This document shows positions 48,420 through 58,946 of a stretch of 64,000 nucleotides of DNA, one piece after another. Within the stretch, counting starts at the first letter, position 1. Each line of letters starts with the position of its first letter. Origin of the DNA: Haberlea rhodopensis (taxonomy: Eukaryota > Streptophyta > Magnoliopsida > Lamiales > Gesneriaceae); NCBI GenBank assembly GCA_907163345.1, contig CAJQUN010000914.1:62001-126000 (forward strand), in the 5' to 3' direction. The notes under the pieces were generated by a model. That model did not search any database, had not been told where the DNA came from, and worked only from the letters and a program-made list of their open reading frames with translations. Position numbers and translations under genes: made by a program.

Positions 48420-49917
48420 TGTTGAGATATGCCCTAAGACATGTCATTGGATGATTGTTTTGACATACGATGTTTATGATTTTATGAATTACAATTCATT
48501 ATTATATATTATTCGTTTAACTGTGCAATATGAATTAATATATATGTTAATGTCCTTAGAATAATATCGTATTATTCTTAAACATTTTCCATAGTCAAGT
48601 ATTATCATGAATCGGGATAATGATAATACATAGAGACTAGTATGCTTTGATTGATGAATTGTTCATTGATATGAGATATCAAATCAACACATGGGTACAT
48701 GTTAGAGAACGATGTACTGGACAGACCCACCATGAGAATGCTACATGGATAGTTATATGAACGTCATAAGCAATTCTCATAGTGATAATAATGTATGTAA
48801 TCCTTACGACTTGTGATCATCAGAGATCCCAACATAAGGAGTTATGTATCTTGATATTGTCAAACGTTACCCGTAACAGGGTAAACTATAAAGGCGACTA
48901 TTGGATACACTACGAATTATGTAGAGGGATGTTGATTGGTCGATATAGGATTTGTCCCTCCTATATAACAGGAGAAGTGTTTGGGCCCTTGATCAAGTAA
49001 GACTAAAATGCATGGCCATGCTCGAATGAGTCGATATGAGATGTCGAGCTTATTCATTTATTCTAGTTCTACTTGGGGATCAAGAAATAGAGATTGAATA
49101 TACGAGTATGACTATTCCATGACTCGTGTTCAATCTAAACACAAAGGACAAAGGGATTAAGTTACATGGTTAATATTATCACAAGTTCTAAGGTTATGTC
49201 GAGTCAAATACATTCTTGTAATTTGGATAGCCTTGATGTGTTGCTAGACACCGCTCCTTGCTTGTGACGTAAAATGAGATTTTATGTCACTGCCAACATT
49301 ACAAGATCCTATCGGGTCGCACAAAAGATTAAATCGATAAAGGGAATTAAATTCATTGGATGAATTAATTAATTAATTAAGAAGAGTCTTAATTAAATAA
49401 TTATAAGGATTTAATTAAATCATGGGTTTGAGCCCATGAGGCTTTGTGAAAGCCTTTAATTAAATCATATATAATGATAACAAGGTGATTAATTGTTTTA
49501 ATTATTCCTTGATATCACACTTCATCAAAACCTAAACCTACACTCTCCTCTCGGCCGCCTCTCAAGAACCGGACATCACCGCCGCACCGCCGCCGTGTGG
49601 TGTTCATTTTGATTGGCCGTCGTTGATCGGTTTTGAACCGAGAGTTTAGTTTTGGTTCAAGAATAAGTCTAGCAACTTGTTCTTGAACGTCCCTTTCGAT
49701 TTGATCGTGTGGATACCGTAGAGGCAAGACCTTGGAGGTGTTGCTCGTGACTCGGAGTTCGTTGGACGTGGTGCTTCTTGGATTCTGCTCAAACACGCTA
49801 CAAGGGTGAGACTTTTGTAATCCTTTATCCGATATGATAACCTATGTATAGATCCGGTGTATTGGTAATCCAAATTTTTTATTCCGCTGCGTTGCTATGC
49901 TTGTTGGATTACTTACA
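48420..49917 (+). repeat. 3' LTR of the Copia element
   Basis: 1498 bp, TG...CA, preceded by the purine tract AAGTGGGAGAT. It is a close match to the 5' LTR. The extra bases are a fourth AATT unit near 49372 and a GCACCGCC duplication near 49582. Confidence 0.95.
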
Positions 49918-49973
49918 ATAACAAGTTTTGTTAACATCAAAATCAAGATTATTCGGGTTCCCAAAACCCAACA

Positions 49974-50542
49974 GCGTGGACCATTAAATGCACTCAGACA
50001 AAATAGGACCACTCACTAGAAAAGTTATGGCGTACTAAGACAAAAAAGTGTCAGCACTCACGAGAAATTTGGCACACTTAGACAAAGATGCCAGACCACG
50101 AGATAAAGGCGCACTCACGAGCGCACTTAACATTCAACAAGAGTTTGGAGTCCGCATTTGAAGTCCAGATTCATGCCTATATAAGGTCAGGCATTGAGAA
50201 ATCTAATGACATCAGAAATTCTCCATAGTTTTCTCACAAATAAATATTGTAGTCTCCAAGCTGTAATCTTATCAACTTTCATAGCTTGGTAATAATTTCT
50301 TTCTTTCTTTATAATATTTCAGTATTTCAATTCAGTTTGTAAACGTGTTTCGAGTTCAGCCTCCCAGGAGATTATAAATATTTCCAGAAAATGAAGGCTT
50401 TTGCCCTCTATCTTCCAGATTTCTTTAAATATTTTTTATATCTGGTTATATCTTAAGCCCTAAGGTAGGAAACGAATTAGGATGTGCTGTGCGGTTTCTG
50501 AAGGAGTCGGATAACTTTTAGACTAACTCCACCGAGGGGTTT
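49974..50542 (+). repeat. Old LTR-like dispersed repeat, split by the 50543-57985 element
   Basis: This aligns in inverted orientation with 2270-3005. Landmarks are CACTCACGAGAAA, GATTCATGCCTATATAAGG and CCCTAAGGTAGGAAACGAATTAGG. It ends at the GGTTT target duplication (50538-50542) of the element that follows. Its continuation should resume at 57986, where sequence of no recognised kind is found. Confidence 0.6.
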
Positions 50543-51814
50543 TGTTGAGCCTTAAACGCATGGTTGAATTTAATGCTTAATTTATCTCCGAATTATTTTA
50601 TGAGTTTTGATGATCAACAAAACTTGTGTTTGTTATACTAATGTGTCTAGTTAGTGTACATGTTTAGTTGATTGAAAAGTGGATTGTTTGAAAAAAATCA
50701 ATTGTGCAAAGTCTGGGCAGGATCGCCCCAGGCGATGGTGATCATCGCCCCAGGTGATGGCAGCCAGGAGAAACATCGCCACGCACATCGACTGGAGCGA
50801 CGCCGAGGCCCGCGCGCAGGGCGAGTTCGCCTGAGGCGATGGCTTAATCTCCTGAGGCGATGACTTGAACGTCTGAGGCGATGGGTGCATCGTTTGAGGC
50901 GATGAAGATTTGTGAGCAACCAAAGCTACGACATTGATTTTTGGTATTGATCGCCTGAGGCGATGTGTGCAAGATTGTGACCGTTGGGGTGCGGCGATGG
51001 TGATCGCCCGAGGCGATGTCCGAGGCGATCTTGGAGTGATTCAAGCCTTAAGTGTAGCAACGGCTAGTAGGAGCCTTGGGGGCCTCCTACACTATAAATA
51101 TGGATGTTTTGGAGCATTTTCAAGACAAGAAACAAGACTATAAACTACAAGAAAGCTTTGCTCAATTCAAATAATTCTAGCATTGCAAACTTCATACATT
51201 TGTGTTGTATTGGAATTTGTAATTCATTTTTTTGTGTGTGAGTTTTGATTCTTCGTGTTGGTACACCGTGAAGGTGTTTATTTGATTTATTGTAAGGTCC
51301 TCCAACACCGACGCAAGTTGGAAATTGTAAAATACATCAACAAGTGAAGTTGGTGCAAGTGTGTGGCTATCCTTGGAGCCCTTAAGGCCAAGAAGACTCG
51401 TGAAGAGTGTGGGTAACTCGGGAAGAGTTGTGTGTGGCTATCCTTGGAGCCTTTAAGGCCAAGAAGACTCGTGAAGAGTGTGGTGCTCGTGAAGAGCTGT
51501 TTTACTCGGGAAGAGTGTGTTGTGGCTAACTTGGAGCCCTTAAGGCCAAGATCATTTTCGTTCTAGTGGAACCTCGGTTAAACGTTTTCTAACCGGGAAG
51601 ATGAGACGTAGGCGATTCATCGCCAAACTTCTATAACAAATTCTCGTGTTCTTTATCTTTATTTAAATTACACATTTATTTATTTCTTGATTTTATTTAT
51701 TTGTCGATTGACTTGAAGTCTTCCGCAGCGCATAACTCGACTATTTTGCAAATTCATTTTAAAACGCTAAAGTAGCCAAGGAACCTCATTCACCCCCTCT
51801 CTTCGGTTCCAACA
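50543..51814 (+). repeat. 5' LTR with GCCTGAGGCGAT palindromes and a GAAGAG minisatellite
   Basis: Two internal arrays stand out. At about 50730-51030 there are eight or so copies of an imperfect palindrome of the form ATCGCCTGAGGCGAT. At about 51360-51560 a short repeat carrying ACTCGGGAAGAGTGTG and the longer GGCTATCCTTGGAGCC recurs. The GGCGATTCATCGCC segment (51612-51625) is another near palindrome. A TATA-like CTATAAATATGG lies near 51092. Confidence 0.93.
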
Positions 51815-51862
51815 AGTGGTATCAGAGCCATTTGATTTTTTGTTTTAAATCAAAAATTTTAT

Positions 51863-52439
51863 ATGGCTAATCTAGCAAATGAGTTTGCTCAAGGTCAATC
51901 GACAAATCGACCTCCGCTCTTCACGGGAGATAACTACGGTTATTAGAAAAATAGAATTTCTCTATACATCCAATCCATAGGTTATGACATATGGAAAATC
52001 ATTGTAAAAGGTCCACCCATTCCTTTAAAGGAAGTTGGGTGAATAAATATTCCCAAAGAAATGAACGATTTTACAAGAGCGGATATGATTTTAATTTCTC
52101 AAAATGCCAAAGCTATTAATATTTTACATTATGCTTTAGATATGAAGGAGTACAACCGGATCTCGATGTGCTCAACCGCAAAGGAAATATGGGACAATTG
52201 CAAATTTGTCATGAGGGCACAAATCAAGTGAAGGGGACAAAGATAGATCTTCTACAACTCAAGTTTGAAATATTTGAGATGGAATTCGGAGAAGATGTTG
52301 ACTCGATGTTTAGAAGGCCAAATGAATCGGATGCAAAGAGGACGGCCATCATTGAATCCAACAAAGGAGAAAGTGCATCATATGATCTTGATGAACTTCA
52401 TGGTACTTTGGTGACACATCAGCTTGAAGTGTCAACAAG
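51863..52439 (+). pseudogene. Gag 5' part of the gag-only element, interrupted
   Basis: The frame starts MANLANEFAQGQSTNRPPLF at 51863 and has TAG at 51944-51946, then another stop near 52039. Further gag motifs are NILHYALDMKEYNRISMCST, AKEIW and, after a frame change, HEGTNQVKGTKIDLLQLKFE and DVDSMFRR (52168-52440). The order is that of plant Copia gag (UBN2). It is cut at 52439 by the solo LTR. Confidence 0.85.
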
Positions 52440-53427
52440 TGTAAGGACCCCGTGCCCTTAACCCGTTATTAGTGTATTAATCAATGCCATTAGTGCATAC
52501 AATCATATTATCATGGGAAGGAAACCACATGCAAGATAACATCATATACCATCTATAAAAGTTCTTGCATTAGAACCCCATAATATTCAACTTCCCCAAC
52601 GCCAAAACCACTTTCATAGTATGCACCCTAATAATACACTAACATACTCTCAGTTCATTTAGCAATTCCGTATTTAATTGCATGCAGACAATAAATGAAG
52701 AGAGAAAAGCCATGCCCATTTATACATTCCATTTACACGTAAAAACGTGCTCACGTGAGAGCACTCAATGAATAAGCTTGTATCTAATGTATAAGATACT
52801 CTACCAAATACAATTATTGGTACTTCAATCCTGGAAGCACCTCCCATGCACAGCTCGATCTCAACTCTGGATCTACGCACTTATTCAACCAGTTCTGGTA
52901 CTTCAATCCTGGAAGTACCTCAAATTAACAGCCCGAGCTCAACTCCAAAGCTACTGCTGCACCTGTATCACCTGCCCCAACAGAGACAGCCCCCACACGG
53001 GGTGAGCATACCAATACCACCAATCCAATAATCATAATATTACAGTTCATAATTTACTGAATGTAAATGCCATGAATTTAAATGATACTCCCTGGATGGT
53101 ATATCCTCATCCGGATCCCCTGTATTGTCCATGTTCTCAAAATAGCCAAACCATTAAATTCTCAAAAGCCAGTTGATCATCCCATTGATCAACTAAACCA
53201 TTCCTGCTATACCAGTTTCATAATCAAATATGATTAAATCATCAAATAGAGTACCACAGATATCACATATATCTAGCCAATGATTCCATAGTTCTATTTC
53301 ATTGCTCGATTCACAATAGCGGTATTTTAACCCCACGCTTGCTCAACAGCAGCGGCGTCATAATCGATGGTCGCTCAATGGCGACAACATCCAATCATTG
53401 CTCGCTCAAAAGCGGCACCATATAATT

Positions 53428-53431
<4 letters not shown>

Positions 53432-53511
<80 letters not shown>
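53432..53511. repeat. (TA)n microsatellite, about 40 units
   Basis: An uninterrupted run of AT dinucleotides inside the solo LTR. The length is likely polymorphic. The Tyr/Ile-rich open frames across it are artefacts of the repeat. Confidence 0.95.
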
Positions 53512-53513
<2 letters not shown>

Positions 53514-54030
53514 ACTTCTAGCAATTACCATAACCATGCATTTCAATATCCGTTTATTGCTAATAGTGTACCATGCACTCAACAATTACAATTATAATAA
53601 AGGGCTATGCTCGTACGTCATACATACCTTATAATTCTGTAGTTCGAGTCCAACCTTGTCTGAGTCCCACGACCCGATGAATTATGTGCTAACACATAAA
53701 TAACTCACAATTAAACACAAGCATGCAACCACGTGCCCAAGCACGTTCACAATTTCCAACCCTATCGTCAATCTACGACGATTAACCAATATAAAAGACC
53801 TCGGCTAAGCATGCATAGTACCCAAAATATTCCATTTTATAAGTTTAAAAGATAGCCAAAGACTCAACCGAGAATTCCATTTTATTAAACTTTGGCTCCA
53901 ACCAATCCATTTTAAAAGTATAGCATTCCCATTGGAATGTGGACATTGCCCTGGAAATCGGTTAATTAAACCTTGATTCAGAAATCCCGACATTTTCCAA
54001 AATTTTCGAAAAAACATCATCCTTCGAGCG

Positions 54031-54227
54031 GCGATCGATCGCCGATTTTATCGCGATCGATCGCCCCTGACCAGTGGCCAACCAGTGCTTCAACGCAATC
54101 GATCGCGAGTCTCCGCGATCGATTGCCAACCCACTCGTGATCGATCGCCAGCACTGTTCATCATCACCAAAAATCCAGCTGCTCGTCGCGATCGATCGGC
54201 CCTCCTCGACGATCGATCGCGACCTGC
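54031..54227. repeat. Cluster of CGATCGAT palindromes within the solo LTR
   Basis: Seven copies of a motif centred on CGATCGAT (for example GCGATCGATCGC at 54031-54042) occur in about 200 bp, several with a G/C-rich flank that extends the palindrome. Each could form a short cruciform or be bound by a dimeric protein. Confidence 0.85.
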
Positions 54228-54947
54228 GATTTTTCAAAAACTCGAACTTCCATGGTGTTTTTCACACCCAAACTCATAACCAACACCCCATACACCTTCA
54301 ACACCTCAAATACTCCATTTAAAATCAATACAAACTCCAAAAACTCAACTTTGGATTTTTAACCAAAAATCCCTAAATCCAAAACCAACCAAAATCTCAA
54401 CCAAACTCTACAGTATTACTACCAAATCGAAGAAAAGGATGAGAGGAAGATCAATACCTGATTATCTTCGAGAAAATCGGCTCCCGAACCAAGCTACAAA
54501 CGATTTTTCCTCCAAGGGAAAAAGAGGGGAAATGGGGGAAAAGGGTTAGGCGTAGAGTGAGGGGAGAGAGGGAAGGAATCTGTGTTAAATGACGGAATAC
54601 TGAGTCTACATGGTATATATAGTACCAAAATACCAATCCTTCCACAAATACATCATGACTCATTAAAAATCATCTGTTTTCAATAATTGCCTCCCAATCT
54701 CTATTTTCATTACCAGCCCCAGTACAAAGTACTACGGACCCCAAATCCCACCAAAGACCAAATTCCAAGGTTATCACCACGATGAGAATACAATCTCATC
54801 CCTTGGATCCAACGACTCCAAATACCGAATTTAAAATCCTCGGGAGTCCCAATACCGCAATTAATTCATAATTGCCACAATTGAAATCCATTAAGGATCA
54901 TTACCACTCCGGGATTAACTCCATTAATTCTCGGGCATCACAACAAG

Positions 54948-55967
54948 GAAGGGAATAAAGGAGGATGATAGATCCATAAGAAAGGGGATAGCCTTGGTCG
55001 GGAGGAAAGATCATTCCGATGATGAAGATGATGATGATGATGAAGAGATGATCTTGTTCACAAGAAAGTTCAAGAAATTCTTCAACAAACACAACAAGCC
55101 AAAGACCTCCGGTGCCACCAAACATGATTCAAAACAAGAGGTAACTTGCTATAATTGTCAAGATAAAGGTCATTATGCTAATTAATGTCCTAGGAAGAAG
55201 AATGCGGATAAAGGGAAGAAGAAAGCTCTTATAGCCACATGGAGTGATAGTGACTCCGATGAAGAAGCAACAAACATTTGTCTCATGGCCAAAGATGACG
55301 CAAATGACGAAGAATTTGAAAGTGACGATGAGGTACCATCTTTTGATGAATTATTAGATTCTTATCATGAGCTTATTGATGTTCTTGGCAAAACCAAGAT
55401 GAGTAACAAATTACTCAAACTTGAGGTAGCCAAGAGAGATGAAGAAACAATTCATTGAAAAATGAATTAACTTCTTTGAAGAAATCTTTTTGCAAATTTA
55501 GTGATAGTAGTTTAAAGATGAATGAATTGCTTAGCTTGCAACGTTGTAGCTTTGATAAAGCCGGACTAGGCTTTTCAAGCAAATCTAAAACATTTCCAAG
55601 CTTGTTGGCTAAAGCTAAGCATAATTCTCATACTTGCACGTATTGTTGTAAAGATGGTCATACAAAGAATAAATGTAGGTTTGCTAAAATCTAATACCAA
55701 CCTAACAAAAGGTGGAAATGGATTCCAAAGGCATCGATGAAAGTTAACTCGCAAGGACCCAAAAATCAAATGGGTACCAAAGAATCCCAAATCAAAAATT
55801 TGTTTTGTAGGGACAACAAAGGGATGGATGATGAAGGGACTAGCACCTCGAGGGAGGAAACCATCTCATGCACCACAATAGAAGAAGCGCGATGTATAGG
55901 ACCAATGACAAGAACGTACTCTTGTCATCAAAGTAAAATTATAATTGTGCATTTAAAAGAGCAATGA
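54948..55967 (+). pseudogene. Gag 3' part of the gag-only element, with zinc knuckles
   Basis: After the solo LTR, gag resumes. An acidic run (HSDDEDDDDDEEMILFTRKF) and a first knuckle CYNCQDKGHYAN lie in 54994-55185, ended by TAA. An acidic segment with SDSDEEATNICLMA follows. A second knuckle, CTYCCKDGHTKNKC, lies in 55455-55694 and has a coiled-coil-like LTSLKKSFCKFSDSSLKMNE segment before it. A further frame runs at 55737-55967. No protease motif follows, so pol was already absent before the solo LTR arrived. Confidence 0.8.
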
Positions 55968-56743
55968 AAAATTTCATTGGCACAAACCAATTGTGACCAA
56001 TAAATTTATGAAGCTCGATATTCATTGATAGTAAAATTTTCCCCTTAGCATATGCACATATAAGTTGTTTTGATGCATGATTTATGCTTTCTTCTTTTTA
56101 GCAATTATCTTGATATGCCTTGAGTTCAAATTTGAATATGCAATGTGAAAATGTGCAATTAAATGTGATTAAGCATGCTATAATTTTTTGCATGGTCAAT
56201 CTTTGATATAATGCTATTATGACCTTAATGATTTTATTATAATTAACTTATCAAATGATGCTTTGAGAATTTTAATGTTTATTGGGCATGAGTACATGAA
56301 CTCTTGGTAGAACATATGCACACTTTGCAAAATTTAGAATTCATTGTTGATTGCCTTAAACACGTGTTTGTTTTTCCTCTAAATAATTTAATCTTATGCT
56401 TGTAATGGCTATTACATGCTTGGTGAGGAACATGTGTAAATTGTTAAAATATGGCTATGTGTGAACATATACTTGTGATATGATTATTTGAATTTTGTAC
56501 TTTTTGATTATCAAAAAAAGGGGGAGATTTTTGTGATAAACTTGAAGTTTAATACATGCATAGTTTGAGGGGGAGAATTTTTGTATGCATAGTTTGAGGT
56601 GGAGAGTTGTTTGTATTATGCATTACTTGGTTAAATCTTGTATGTGCTATGCAATTGTTAAGGGGGAGTCTTGTTTACTCATATTTCATGCATATTACAT
56701 ATTCAAGTTTATCAAGTTTTGTGATCATCACAAAGGGGGAGAT
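55968..56743 (+). other. 3' internal region with multiple polypurine tracts
   Basis: There is no coding content. Purine tracts occur at about 56517 (AAAAAAGGGGGAGAT), 56567 (GAGGGGGAGAA), 56597 (GAGGTGGAGAG), 56660 (AAGGGGGAGT) and, next to the LTR, 56732-56743 (AAAGGGGGAGAT). Only the last is needed to prime plus-strand DNA synthesis. Confidence 0.7.
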
Positions 56744-57985
56744 TGTTGAGCCTTAAACGCATGGTTGAGTTTAATCTTAATTTATCTCCGAATATTTATG
56801 AGTTTTGATGATCAACACAACTTGTGTTTATTATACTAATGTGTCTACTTAGTGTACAGGTTTAGCTGATTGAAAAGTGGATTGTTTGAAGAAAATCAAT
56901 TGTGCAAAGTCTGGGCAGGATCCCCCCAGGTGATGGTGATCATCGCCCCAGGCGATGGCAGCCAGGAGAAGCATCGCCACACACATCGATTGGAGCGACG
57001 CCGAGGCCCGCGCGCAGGGGGAGTTCGCATGAGGCGATGGCTTGATCGCCTGAGGCGATGACTTGAACGCCTGAGGCGATGGGTGCATCGTTTGAGGCGA
57101 TGAAGAGTTATGAGCAACCGAAGCTACGGCATTGATTTTTGGTATTGATCGCCTGAGGCGATCGGGACATCGCCTGAGGCGAAGTGTGCAAGATTGTGAC
57201 CGTTGGGGCGCGGCGATGGTGATCGCCCGAGGCGATGTCCGAGGCAATCTTGGAGTGAGTAGGAGCCTTGAGGGCCTCCTACACTATAAATATGGATGTT
57301 TTGGAGCATTTTGAAGACAAGAAACAAGACTATAAACTACAAGAAAGCTTTGCCCAATTCAAATTATTCTAGCATTGCAAACTTCATACATTTGTGTTGT
57401 ATTGGAGTTTGTAATTCATTTCTTGTGTGTGAGTTTTGATTCTTCGTGTTGGTACACCGTGAAGGTGTTTATTTGATTTATTGTAAGGTCCTCCAACACC
57501 GACGCAAGTTGGAAATTGTAAAATACATCAACAAGTGAAGTTGGTGCAAGTGTGTGGCTATCCTTGGAGCCCTTAAGGCCAAGAAGACTCGTGAAGAGTG
57601 TGGGTAACTCGGGAAGAGTTGTGTGGCTCCCCTTGGAGCCCTTAAGGCCAAGAAGACTCGTGAAGAGCTGTTTTACTCGGGAAGAGTGTGTTGTGGCTAA
57701 CTTGGAGCCCTTAAGGCCAAGATCATTTTCGTTCTAGTGGAACCTTGGTTAAACGTTTTCTAACCCCGGAAGAGGAGACGTGGGCGATTCATCGCCGATC
57801 TTCTATAACAAATTCTCGTGTTCTTTATCTTTATTTAAATTACGCATTTATTTATTTCTTGATTTTATTTATTTGTCGATTGACTTGAAGTCTTCCGCAG
57901 CGCATAACTCGACTATTTTGCAAATTCATTTTAAAACGCTAAAGTAGCCAAGGAACCTCATTTACCCCCCTCTTCGGTTCCAACA
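56744..57985 (+). repeat. 3' LTR of the gag-only element
   Basis: 1242 bp, closely matching the 5' LTR, with the same two arrays: GCCTGAGGCGAT palindromes at about 56930-57240 and the GAAGAG minisatellite at about 57545-57740. It has one more CGCCTGAGGCGA unit at 57170 and lacks about 30 bp of the minisatellite compared with the 5' copy. Confidence 0.93.
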
Positions 57986-57990
57986 GGTTT

Positions 57991-58602
57991 GAAGTTGGAT
58001 GGTGAGGAGACATTCGTAAAACAGTCTAGGGACAGTCATTTTCTGACTGGTGGCTTTGCAACCCATCTCACCCGGTGCCATTAGTCAAAATGGTATATAT
58101 CGGTTTGTTAAAATTTTATTGTAATACAGAAGCATGATGTGTCTGTTGTCTATTTTTAACATGTTCTTCGAATAAGGGTTCTGAATTGTGATTAGAAGGA
58201 TTTAAAGATGAACCGTGAATCCTTTTGCAAAAGTATACTCTTGAGTTCTTCTCAAGATAACAGAAACTGGAGGATCTCATGTTCATAAAATGCTACTGTT
58301 TGAAAATTACAGGATGAAGAAGATAATGAAAAGTATGCAAATGCATCTTTTATCTTAAAACAAATTTTAAGGGGTAAGAATGCAATTAAATTAAAGGTTG
58401 GTTGGACCACTTGGACCACGTGGACCACATGGGTTATTGAAGTCATTTCAACCAAGAATGGACCTAGATGAACTAATGTTATATTGCTAGACTATGATGA
58501 ATTGTTGTTCATTAAAATGTAGCGGCCTGAAATTTTTCGTTATTAATTCAGTTGCGTAGTCGATATTGTTTGCATGCAAAGGCCTCACTCATTGGTCTAA
58601 GT
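57991..58602. other. Spacer right of the retroelement nest
   Basis: No gene is recognised. The short open frames do not match known families. Although the sequence should continue the repeat interrupted at 50542, I could not align it with the inverted copy at 2270-3005. Confidence 0.4.
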
Positions 58603-58946
58603 TAGGGGTGTAAACGAACCGAATCGAGCCGAATATACAGAAAATTTTAAGGTTCGAATTCGGCTCGAAATACTTATACTCGAGCTCGAGTTCGATTCGA
58701 AGTTTGAATAATTATAAAATTTAGTTTGAGTTCGGCTCGAATCAAAGTTCGAGTTCGAGTTTGGCTCAAAAAAATCGAACATGTTCGCGAGCTATTCAAA
58801 CAAAGTAATTTAGGATCAAATTTCGCTCGAAAAAAGTTCGAACATGTTCGAGTTCGGCTAAAATTCGAGAATTTTGAATACAAATCAAATACTTTTTGAG
58901 CAGGCTCGAAAAGTTCGTTAACATGTTTGATTCGTTTACACCTTTA
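58603..58946. mobile_element. hAT-type MITE with 8-bp target duplication GTCTAAGT
   Basis: The ends are TAGGGGTGTAAACGAA and TTCGTTTACACCTTTA, a 16-bp inverted repeat with two mismatches. The flanking duplication GTCTAAGT lies at 58595-58602 and 58947-58954. The interior is rich in TTCGAGTTCGAGTT-type repeats. It has the same terminal GGGGTGT as the MITE at 1262-1779 but a different body, so the two are separate families. Confidence 0.9.

Larger units (their letters stand above)
41130..49922 (+). mobile_element. Complete Copia LTR retrotransposon, 8.78 kb, target duplication ATAAC
   Basis: The element proper is 41135-49917; the 5-bp duplications ATAAC lie at 41130-41134 and 49918-49922. LTRs are 41135-42621 and 48420-49917, both starting TGTTG and ending TTACTTACA. 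The primer-binding site TGGTATCAGAGC (42623-42634) pairs with initiator Met tRNA. The purine tract AAGTGGGAGAT lies at 48408-48418. Domain order is gag, protease, integrase, reverse transcriptase, RNase H, the Copia order. I count roughly 20 substitutions and three indels between the LTRs, so the insertion is young. The coding region carries several stops and frameshifts, described below. Confidence 0.97.
39380..49973 (-). mobile_element. 5' LTR of the minus-strand element, split by the inserted Copia
   Basis: The LTR runs on the minus strand from TGTTGGG at 49973, is interrupted by the Copia at 41135-49917 with one copy of its target duplication, and continues from 41134 down to ATCA at 39380, just before the primer-binding site. 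Without the insert it would be about 1.8 kb. The first 300 bp match the LTR piece at 38250-38548. A 25-bp minisatellite lies in the middle (about 40185-40415). The 78-codon minus-strand frame at 40603-40839 falls within the LTR and is not considered a gene. The left end at 39380 is inferred from the primer site. Confidence 0.6.
52435..54947 (-). mobile_element. Solo LTR, 2.5 kb, target duplication ACAAG, inserted in gag
   Basis: The LTR proper is 52440-54942, bounded by TGTAAGGACCCC on the left and CGGGCATCACA on the right. The 5-bp duplication ACAAG lies at 52435-52439 and 54943-54947. Read on the minus strand it starts TGTGATGCCCGAGAATTAAT and ends GGGGTCCTTACA, which resembles Gypsy (chromovirus Tekay-like) LTRs as I recall them, so minus is the likely orientation. 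It has no internal domain and so arose by LTR-LTR recombination. It contains a long TA microsatellite and a cluster of CGATCGAT palindromes. Confidence 0.93.
50538..57990 (+). mobile_element. Gag-only LTR element with large LTRs, target duplication GGTTT
   Basis: The element proper is 50543-57985, flanked by GGTTT at 50538-50542 and 57986-57990. LTRs are 50543-51814 (1272 bp) and 56744-57985 (1242 bp), starting TGTTGAGCC and ending TTCCAACA. The primer-binding site TGGTATCAGAGC lies at 51817-51828 and the purine tract AAAGGGGGAGAT at 56732-56743. The interior has gag only, in broken frames. A solo LTR with its own target duplication is inserted at 52440-54942; without it the element is about 4.9 kb. 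The LTR family also occurs at 17449-18798. Confidence 0.95.

Noticed and set aside
50690..51040. Regularly spaced palindromic GCCTGAGGCGAT repeats as a CRISPR-like array
   Set aside because: Spacing is irregular, the units are degenerate, they lie inside a eukaryotic LTR with duplicated copies elsewhere, and no cas genes are present.
53367..53634. Tyr/Ile-repeat frames as a low-complexity protein
   Set aside because: They are translation of the (TA)n microsatellite.
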